In this document: piece by piece, positions 33,355 through 41,428 of the stretch
How the letters are laid out: each line of letters starts with the position of its first letter
Position numbering within the stretch: position 1 is the stretch's first letter
Assembly: GCA_030848705.1 (NCBI GenBank)
Contig: CM061237.1
Coordinates: 82,083,910-82,147,909, forward strand
Source of the DNA: Heracleum sosnowskyi
Taxonomy: Eukaryota; Streptophyta; Magnoliopsida; Apiales; Apiaceae
Direction of reading: 5' to 3'
Length of the DNA stretch: 64,000 nucleotides
The notes under the pieces: model-generated
The model's database searches: none
The model's input: the letters and a program-made list of their open reading frames with translations, nothing else
Told to the model about the DNA's origin: nothing
Translations under genes and position numbers: made by a program

Positions 33355-33470
33355 GGTAAGGTTAAAAGCTCAAAGGTCGTGTGGATTCTGGATAGTGGCT
33401 ATTCTAGACACATGACAGGTGAAGAGTCCCTGCTTACAGAGGTGATTAAGAAGACCGGCCCGATTGTAAC
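33355..33470 (+). pseudogene. Copia B protease fragment
   Basis: GKVKSSKVVWILDSGYSRHM and following residues to GPIVT, then E begins. The usual Cys after DSG is Tyr here and in the downstream copy. Confidence 0.8.
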
Positions 33471-33939
33471 TGTTAGGAATATGTTGTTCTTGATGATAAT
33501 TATAAAAACACTTAGTAGATTTTGTATTAAGTCATTTTGTAGCTGTCAACGAAATGGCATGCTTTGCAGCATTCCGTTGACAGGAACTCATCAACGAAAT
33601 GAGTAATGTAGCAATTGCACTGTACAATACTTCACAGTTTGATATGCATCAACGAATCACTATTGCTTTTTGAACAGTTGACAAAGTGATAGTGACAGTT
33701 TACTGAACAGATCTAAAGGAGATATGGAAGTGTACATTGCATTGGAAGCCATCAAAATGGTTACTGGAAATAAGGAAACATTCCAATTTCCAATAAGGCT
33801 CTTGGGAATGATTAAAATAAGCATGAAGACAAAAGCAAAGATCTCCAAGGACCATTGGACAAAAGGAATGAAAAGCAAGCTACTGATGGTTACTACTATT
33901 GTTCTTTAGTTTAGCCAAACGTAGAATTGTAAACTTGGG

Positions 33940-33948
33940 TATTTATAA
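33940..33948 (+). promoter_or_regulatory. TATA-like element in copia E 5' LTR
   Basis: TATTTATAA inside short inverted arms CTTGG / CCAAG; repeated in the 3' LTR at 58369-58377. Confidence 0.45.
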
Positions 33949-34199
33949 CCAAGTGTGGCAGTTACTTTAAAGATAGGAGAAGAAAAACAAATAGTTTGTA
34001 TTAGCTATCTTTGAGAGCATACTTCTCTACAATCTTGTAACTGAGCAGCTGTGTACATTTTGTATCACAGATTATTTCCGCAATAAAAATCACTTCAGTT
34101 GGATCATCAAACAATCCAACTGAAATTATTTATGTGCTTGTGATTTTTACTTTAAGTTCAGTTTTTATTTGTAAGTTGTTTTAAGTTTAAGAAATATCA

Positions 34200-34232
34200 A
34201 GAATTGTATTCAACCCCCCCTTCTACAATTCT
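34200..34232 (+). other. C-tract-loop hairpin at the LTR end (5' LTR of E)
   Basis: Arms AGAATTGTA and TACAATTCT, loop TTCAACCCCCCCTTC. In the 3' LTR the same pair position is A-T instead of G-C. Confidence 0.78.
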
Positions 34233-34256
34233 GTTAGGTCATTTGGGATTAACAAT

Positions 34257-34268
34257 TGGTATCAGAGC
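34257..34268 (+). other. Copia E primer-binding site
   Basis: TGGTATCAGAGC two bases after the LTR; initiator Met tRNA type. Confidence 0.93.
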
Positions 34269-34317
34269 GAGCTTCTAACATACAAGAAGTTTAAAGATCA
34301 AGACCAAAACAGTAACC

Positions 34318-36752
34318 ATGGTGAAGAAGGATGCAGGAGTAAAGATACCAGTTCTTGACAAGGACAATTACTTTCACTGGAAAGTAAAGATGCATTTACA
34401 TCTCATGCTATGGATGAGAGATATGTAGACTGCATTGAGAAAGGTCCACACGTTCCCATGAAGTTTGCATCTAGAGTTGGACTGCCAGATGATGCTCCTG
34501 ATGTGGAAATTCCAAAACTTGTCTCGGAATGGACTATTGAATATGTTGCAGAAGTCCATAAAGATAAAAGAACCATGAACATTCTGTTTAATGGTTTGGA
34601 GCAAGAGATGTTTGACAATGTCATAAACTGTACAACCCTAAATGACACGTTTAGTAGGGAAAACAAAATGCAGCTCCTTATACAACAATATGTGCATTTT
34701 CATTTTAAAGCTGGTGAAACCCTAAATGACACGTTTAGTAGGTTTCAGAAGCTTTTGAATGGATTAAAGTTGTATGGGAGGATCTATCAAACCAAGGATT
34801 CAAACCTTAAATTTCTTAGAGCTCTTCCAAAAGAATGGAAGCCTATGACTGTTTCTCTCAGAAACACTCAAGAGTACAAAGACTACACTCTTGAGAGGCT
34901 TTATGGAACCTTGAAGACATATGAGTTGGAAATGGAGCAAGATGAAGAAATTGAAAAGGTACAAAAGAAGGGTGGATCTGTTGCATTGATTGCATCTGTG
35001 AACCAACTGGAAGATGACAATGAAGAAGCTGCAAAGGCCACAACTAGTCGAGCTAGTTGTAGGAGTGATGTTAGCAAGGGTAAAGGCAAGATGACAGAAG
35101 AAGAAGAATCAGAACCAACCAACTTGGATGACATAGATGAGATTGATGAACACATTGCTTTTCTGTCAAGAAAATTCTCTAAGTTCAAGTTCAAGAGAAA
35201 CTCAGAAGCAAGGCCACCAAGGAGAGACTTTCAACCTAACAAAAGTAACTGGATTGAAAAGTCTAAATCTAAATGTTTCAATTGTGGAATGCTTGGTCAC
35301 TTTGCTGGAGACTGCAGAAAGCCCAAGATTGAGAAGGGCAGCAGGAAGTTTGAGCCTGTTGATTATAAAAAGAAATACTTTGAACTTCTCAAGCAAAAAG
35401 AAAAGGCTTTCATGTCTCAGGAGTATGATTGGGCTGGTAATGGTGAAGATTCTAATGATGATGTTGAGTATGTCAACTTGGCTCTTATGGCTAACAATCA
35501 TGAGCAGGAAGCAAGCTCCTCAAGCAACTAGGTAACAATTACTAATCTTTCTGAGCTTTCTAAAGAGGAATGCGATAGTGTAGTAAATGAAATGTCTACT
35601 GTACTATATAATTTGCGTGTTACTCTTAAATCACTTACCAAAGAGAATTCAAGAATAAAAGAGACTAATTTGCTCTTAAGTGATAGGAATGCAATGTTAG
35701 AAGCACAGCTCATTGAATTTGAAAAAATGAGATGTGTTAGTAGGGATGCTAAGAAGGAACTTGAGAACGTGTTACAAAGGGAAGAAATTCTTAAAACACA
35801 ACTTGAGATAGAACAAAGTGTGATTGCAAAATGGAAAGATGCCAGGAATGTTGCCACCAACATCATTAATGTTCAAGGTATGGAATCTTTCTGTGAGCAA
35901 TCATGGAAAAAGAACAAAGAGAAGCTAGGGTATGTTAGTGAAACCTTAGAATCAGAAACAGAGTCAACAAACAACAATGATCATTTGTTGAAGGTTGATA
36001 TGTCAACGGAATGCAATGTTTCGTTGACAGATGAACCATCAACCGATCAGGCTGTTTCGTTGACAGAGAAAAGAAAAGAAGAACTCACTAGACTTAATAA
36101 TAAGTATGGTCCTGTCACCAAGAACTTTGTTCAAGGTGAGTCTAGTAAATCAAAGAAAGTTGAGAAGCCTGTTGAGAGAGCTAATGTAGGTCACTTGTCT
36201 AACAAGCAATTGAAAGACAAGTTAGAGAAAGTTCAAGTTGAGGCTAAGGGAAATAAAAAGAATAACAGGAATGGCAAAGTAGGGATTAACAAACACAACA
36301 ATTACAGACCTGATAAATATGCTCCTAGAAAGACATGTGTCAATTGTGGAAGTGTTAGTCATTTATCTACTAACTGCAAATCTGTTAAGAAAACTGCTAA
36401 TGTGAAAATGCCCAAGCCTGCAATGAATATTTCCATGCCTACAATGCCTGTTATGCCTAACATGTTTGCTCCATATGCACAATTTCAGAATCCATATGTT
36501 AACATGTCATTTGTGCCTAATCCATACATGAATATGTTTAATATGCCACAAATGCCATGGAATATGAATAACCTGATTGTTCCTCCAACTATGCATGCTG
36601 TGAATGAAAATGTGAGCAACCCTCAGAAATCAACACCAAGGGTAAAGATTGATTTAAATCAATCTGAACCCAAGGTGAAAAATGATATAAAAGGAAAAGC
36701 AAAGGCTAACAAAACAGGACCCAAGGAAACTTGGGTACCAAAATCAACTTGA
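34318..36752 (+). pseudogene. Copia E gag, one frameshift and one internal stop
   Basis: ATG at 34318 (MVKKDAGVKIPVLDKDNYFHW). The frame shifts between about 34395 and 34410; the original frame stops at 34426. A TAG at 35529-35531 interrupts the resumed frame, and reading continues in the same frame to 36752. Knuckles CFNCGMLGHFAGDC and CVNCGSVSHLSTNC are present, then a Met/Pro-rich region (36410-36560), and the end GPKETWVPKST before TGA. A 25-bp direct repeat at 34634-34658 and 34718-34742 replaces part of the conserved gag core. TCAACGGAA / TTTCGTTGACAG motifs lie in the coding sequence at 36001-36066. Confidence 0.85.
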
Positions 36753-36772
36753 TTTGGTTTTATTGTGTGCAG
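36735..36772 (+). other. Copia E gag/pol junction: 38-nt GT...AG segment
   Basis: Trp codon 36732-36734, GT at 36735, gag TGA at 36750-36752, a T-rich stretch, AG at 36771-36772, Gly codon GGA at 36773. Removal joins gag Trp to Gly-Asp-Lys of pol in frame. It is the most intron-like of the set: GTACCAAAA at one end, CTTGATTTGG with a T-rich run and TGTGCAG at the other. Confidence 0.65.
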
Positions 36773-39700
36773 GGAGACAAAAGGAATCTTTGGTACTTGG
36801 ATAGTGGTTGTTCAAGACACATGACTGGTGATTCTACCCTGCTCACAGAGTTTCAGGAAAGAGCTGGCCCTTGTATTGCTTTTGGAGATGACAGCAAAGG
36901 CTACACTAAGGGATATGGCTTGATTTCAAAAGAGAATGTCATCATAGATGAGGTTGCATTGGTGGATGGTCTTAAGCACAATTTGCTTAGTATCAGCCAA
37001 CTTTGTGACAAAGGATTTTTAGTTACTTTTTCTAAAGAAGCCTGTGTTGTTTCTAAAGGAGGAAACAACAATGTGGTAATGACTGGATTCAGAAGAGGGA
37101 ATGTGTACATTGCTGACTTTAGTAGCACAAGTCCAGAAACCATCACTTGTCTTTTCAGCAAGGCAAGCAAGGATGAAAGTTGGCTATGGCACAAGAAATT
37201 ATCTCATCTGAATTTTAAAGTTATGAATGATTTGGTGAGGAAAGATCTTGCTAGAGGAATTCCACAAGTGGAGTTTTCCAAGGATGGTTTATGTGATGCT
37301 TGTCAAAAAGGGAAACAAAAGAAGGCATCATTCAAAAGCAAGACAGAGTCATCAATTGTCCATCAGCTTGAGTTGCTTCATATGGATTTGTTTGGCCCTG
37401 TAAATGTCATGTCTATTTCAAAGAAGAAATACTGTCTTGTGATTGTTGATGATTTTTCAAGATTTACATGGACTTTCTTTTTGCACTCCAAAGATGAGGC
37501 AAGTGAAATCATTATCAATCACATCAAGATGGTAAACAATCATCCTGACTTGAAAGTGAGAAGGATTAGGAGTGACAATGGGAAAAAATTCAAGAATTCA
37601 AGCATGAAGGTGTTCTGTGAAGAAAATGGTATTTTGCATGAGTTTTCAGCAGCAAGGACACCACAGCAAAATGGTGTGGTTGAAAGGAAAAACAGAACAC
37701 TCATTGAAGCTGCAAGGACAATGCTAGATGAATCAAAGTTACCAACTTATTTTTGGGCTGAGGCAGTTAATACAGCTTACTTCACTCAAAATATTTCTTT
37801 GATTAATCAGGCCAAAGGAATGACCCCTTATCAGCTACTCAAAAGAAAGAAGCCACTATTGGATTTTCTTCATGTCTTTGGATGCAAGTGCTTTGTTCTG
37901 AGAAATCAAGCTGAGCATTTGGGGAAATTTGAAGCAAAGGCAGATGAAGCAATATTTGTGGGATATGCAGCAGGGAAAGCCTACAGAGTCTATAATCTCA
38001 GAACCAACATTGTTATGGAATCTGTACATGTTGTTTTTGATGATCTCAAAATTCAAGGTCTCTGTGATGAAGGTTTCCATGAAAGTCTTTCTTTTGAAAA
38101 TGAGGAAGGAGATCAAGTGAATCATGTTAAGGCTACTGAGAAACAACCTAAAGTTGTTGTATCTAGCACAGATGAAAGTAGCAGTGAAGATGAAATTGCT
38201 GCATTAAGATTGAAAAGAATAGCTGCTAGCAGACCAAATGGTCATTTCGTTGACAGTCATAATGGTGGATTCGTTGACAGTCAAAATGAGCGTTTCGTTG
38301 ACAGCCAAAATGGTAATACCGTTGACATTCATAGAAATGCTTCTAGAAGTGATCATTTAGGGACAACAAACTCAGGGGGAGTTTCTCAAGGACAAATATC
38401 CAATCAAGGCAATCATGATCATGAAGCTACCTCTTCAAGAGCAAATCTACCTCCCTCAAGGAAATGGACTAAAGATCATCCCTTTGAACTTATTATAGGT
38501 GATGTGTCTTCAAAAGTCCAAACTAGAAGAGCAACTCAAGAAGAATGTCTATATAGTAGCTTTCTGTCTCAAGATGAGCCAAAGAAAGTTGAGGATGCAC
38601 TTCTAGATCCAGATTGGGTTTTGGCTATGCAAGAGGAGCTAAACCAATTTGAAAGGAACAATGTTTGGAAGTTGGTGCCCAAGCCTAAGGACAGGAGTGT
38701 CATAGGCACAAAATGGGTGTTCAAAAACAAGATGGATGAAAATGGCATAGTCACAAGGAACAAAGCTAGATTGGTTGCAAAAGGCTATTCACAGGAAGAA
38801 GGAATTGATTTTGATGAAACCTTTGCTCCTGTTGCTAGACTAGAAGCAATAAGGATTTTCCTAGCCTATGCAGCCCATGCCAATTTCAAAGTCTATCAAA
38901 TGGATGTGAAGAGTGATTTTCTGAATGGGGAATTGGAAGAGGAGGTGTATGTAAGTCAACCTCCTGGCTTTGAAGATGATGATTTTCCAGAATATGTATA
39001 CTTCCTCCTCAAAGCACTCTATGGTTTGAAACAAGCACCTAGAGCCTGGTATGACACACTTTCACAGTTCCTCCTTGAGAATCACTTCACTAGAGGTACT
39101 GTAGATAAAACTCTTTTTCACAGGGTTGTGAATGGCTCTACTATACTTGTTCAAATTTATGTAGATGACATAATCTTTGGGTCTACAGATGTGAAACTTT
39201 GTCAAAAGTTTGCCAAGCTTATGCAAAGTAAATATGAAATGAGCATGATGGGAGAATTAACTTACTTTCTTGGTCTTCAAGTGAAGCAAGTTAATGAAGG
39301 CATTTTCATTAGTCAAACAAAATATATTCATGATTTATTAAAGAAGTTTAACTTAATGGAATGCTCTCCTGCCAAAACTCCCATGCCTACTGCCACCAAA
39401 CTTGAATTGAATACTAAGGAAAAATCTGTGGACATTTCAGGTTACAGAGGCATGGTAGGCTCACTTTTATATTTAACAGCTAGTAGACCTGATATTATGT
39501 TTGCTACATGTCTATGTGCTAGATTTCAAGCTGATCCTAGGGAATCCCATTTAGTTGCTATTAAAAGAATTTTCAGATATCTCAAAGGAACACCAAACCT
39601 TGGCATTTGGTATCCTAGAGAATCTGGCTTTGAACTAATTGGTTATTCAGATGCAGATTTTGCAGGATGTAAAATTGACAGGAAAAGCACAACAGGCACC

Positions 39701-40102
39701 TGTCAATTCTTAGGAAACAAGCTTGTCTCATGGTTCAGCAAGAAACAAAACTCAGTTTCTACCTCCACAACTGAGGCTGAGTATATTGCAGCTGGAAGTT
39801 GTTGTGCACAGATTTTATGGATGAAAAATCAACTACTTGATTATGGAATAAGAGTCGAGAAAATTCCTATTTTCTGTGACAACACTAGTGCCATTGCCAT
39901 TACTGAGAATCCAGTTCAGCATTCAAGGACCAAGCACATTGACATCAAGTACCATTTCATTAGAGAACATGTTATGAATGGTACTGTGGAGTTACATTTT
40001 GTTCCAAGTGAACAACAACTTGCAGACATCTTTACCAAGCCACTTGATGAATCAACATTCTCAAGATTAGTAAGTGAGCTAGGTATGCTAAATTTCTCTT
40101 AA
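36773..40102 (+). CDS. Copia E pol: protease, integrase, RT and RNase H, intact frame
   Basis: About 1109 open codons with no break. Protease WYLDSGCSRHMTGD (near 36795); GAG-pre-integrase LWHKKLSHLNF (near 37185); integrase with VDDFSRFTWTFFL, RSDNGKKFKN (near 37570) and the Glu of PQQNGVVERKNRT (near 37670); linker (38150-38450); RT with QMDVKSDFLNGELEEEVYV and YVDDIIFGSTD (near 39160); RNase H with DADFAGCKIDRKST, STTEAEYIAAGSC and CDNTSAIA (to about 39900); C-terminal ADIFTKPLDE. Order PR-IN-RT-RH defines copia. Asp replaces the usual Ala in VKSAFLNG. The integrase-RT linker has four CGTTGAC motif copies reading VDS or VDI. The frame has no ATG of its own near its start, so it depends on joining to gag. 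Confidence 0.93.
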   Translation, partial: GDKRNLWYLDSGCSRHMTGDSTLLTEFQERAGPCIAFGDDSKGYTKGYGLISKENVIIDEVALVDGLKHNLLSISQLCDKGFLVTFSKEACVVSKGGNNNVVMTGFRRGNVYIADFSSTSPETITCLFSKASKDESWLWHKKLSHLNFKVMNDLVRKDLARGIPQVEFSKDGLCDACQKGKQKKASFKSKTESSIVHQLELLHMDLFGPVNVMSISKKKYCLVIVDDFSRFTWTFFLHSKDEASEIIINHIKMVNNHPDLKVRRIRSDNGKKFKNSSMKVFCEENGILHEFSAARTPQQNGVVERKNRTLIEAARTMLDESKLPTYFWAEAVNTAYFTQNISLINQAKGMTPYQLLKRKKPLLDFLHVFGCKCFVLRNQAEHLGKFEAKADEAIFVGYAAGKAYRVYNLRTNIVMESVHVVFDDLKIQGLCDEGFHESLSFENEEGDQVNHVKATEKQPKVVVSSTDESSSEDEIAALRLKRIAASRPNGHFVDSHNGGFVDSQNERFVDSQNGNTVDIHRNASRSDHLGTTNSGGVSQGQISNQGNHDHEATSSRANLPPSRKWTKDHPFELIIGDVSSKVQTRRATQEECLYSSFLSQDEPKKVEDALLDPDWVLAMQEELNQFERNNVWKLVPKPKDRSVIGTKWVFKNKMDENGIVTRNKARLVAKGYSQEEGIDFDETFAPVARLEAIRIFLAYAAHANFKVYQMDVKSDFLNGELEEEVYVSQPPGFEDDDFPEYVYFLLKALYGLKQAPRAWYDTLSQFLLENHFTRGTVDKTLFHRVVNGSTILVQIYVDDIIFGSTDVKLCQKFAKLMQSKYEMSMMGELTYFLGLQVKQVNEGIFISQTKYIHDLLKKFNLMECSPAKTPMPTATKLELNTKEKSVDISGYRGMVGSLLYLTASRPDIMFATCLCARFQADPRESHLVAIKRIFRYLKGTPNLGIWYPRESGFELIGYSDADFAGCKIDRKSTTGTCQFLGNKLVSWFSKKQNSVSTSTTEAEYIAAGSCCAQILWMKNQLLDYGIRVEKIPIFCDNTSAIAITENPVQHSRTKHIDIKYHFIREHVMNGTVELHFVPSEQQLADIFTKPLDESTFSRLVSELGMLNFS

Positions 40103-40640
40103 ATACTTTGAGATTTTTGCAAGTTAAAATGCAGCCAGAAATTTGCTATGTTTTTCTGTGAATTAATTTTCTCAGGAAAAAGTGAAATTTTGTCTAAATC
40201 AAAATTACTATGTCAACGAAACGCACCATTTCGTTGACAGTCTTAGCATTTTTCTGGGTGTTTCGTTGATAGCTCTTTTATATCAACGAAACACAGCTTT
40301 ATCAACGAAATAGACGGGACCTTAAACGCCCAAATCTGATTCGTTGATATAGCGCTTTTAATCTGAACCGCTGAGATTTGACACGTCTCTTACCACGATC
40401 TATGCATACACCCCTGTAAGTATAAATCATGGTAATTCTTTAAAAGTAACGGTTATATTTTTAAGCCAATCCAGTAATTTACATTTATTATTGGACTCTT
40501 TTTCTGAGAATTTTTGGGGGAGTATTTAAGAAATTCTATTTTCTTTAATTTCTTTTTACCTGTTCTCAAAAATTCCAAAGGCTTTTCTCTCTTCTTCTCT
40601 CTAACAAGAAATTCAGTTCGAAGCTTTTCTTCACACAACA
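40103..40640 (+). repeat. Copia E spacer between pol and 3' ORF, with TCAACGAAA motifs
   Basis: No gene. Between 40210 and 40350 there are about seven TCAACGAAA / TTTCGTTGA copies, two of them forming inverted pairs about 10 bases apart. Confidence 0.7.
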
Positions 40641-41423
40641 ATGGCACCCATAGTCAAGCTTATGTCTGCTGGAGGGTTCATCTATGAGAAGAACAACTCC
40701 ATCCCTTTTGTTGTCAAGGAAAACCCGAACAGTATCTTTTTGAAGATGATGGACTTCATGAAAGACTGCAAGTTGAGCTATGCAATGTTTCACTCAACTC
40801 CTCTCTATAATGAGATAATCGAGGAGATCTGGACCTCGTGTGAGTATAGTGGAACAAACTGCACACTGCAATTCACTCTCCAAGGTAATGAGTACATAGT
40901 TAATTCTGATGTATTGCAAGCATGTCTACATATTCCTGAAAATAACTGTGATGCTTTGCCTACAATCACTGAAATGGTTAACATGCTAAATTCAATAAAC
41001 TACTCTTTGCCTACTGATAATCTGGGTAGAATAATTAGGAGAGGTTTGGTTAGGGAATATAGTTATTTAGCTGATGCATTTATCAAGGACTTTTCTGGAA
41101 AGATTAGTAATTTTGATGCATTAACTAATTCCATGTTGATTCTTTTTACCATGCTCCTAACTGATAGATATTACAACTTTAGCACCCAACTTATGTATGA
41201 AATTGGTGCTAAGTTGGGTGACAAGGCTAATAGGAAAAAGAATATCTACTATGCTAGGTTTCTGATGATGTTGGCTAATCATGTTATTCCAACACCATTA
41301 GTAATCTATAACCCTGTTTCCAAGTTTGAGTGTTTTGTGCAAGAAAAGAGAGTATTGACAGACATACTGAGGCTGAACCACAATGGTGATGTTCCAGTGG
41401 TGTATCTGCCAATAATTGAGGTA

Positions 41424-41428
41424 ACTAC
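41424..41428. other. G2 target-site duplication, left copy (ACTAC)
   Basis: ACTAC before TGTAATATCC; second copy at 53786-53790. Confidence 0.95.

Larger units (their letters stand above)
29661..33470 (+). mobile_element. Copia element B, 5' part (same family as A)
   Basis: Plus strand: 5' LTR, primer site, gag and the first 39 codons of protease, cut by E at 33470/33471. It lies in the F env-like ORF. The expected target-duplication copy GAAGG (29656-29660) cannot be verified because the 3' end is outside the window. The element's later part is represented at 58693-64000, but with 1274 bp present on both sides of E. Confidence 0.9.
33471..34254 (+). repeat. Copia E 5' LTR, internally deleted
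   Basis: 784 bp, TGTTAGGAATATG to GGGATTAACA. Compared with the 3' LTR it lacks about 255 bp between GATATGCAT (near 33650) and CAACGAATCAC, a part holding six or seven TCAACGAAA-type motifs. Confidence 0.9.
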
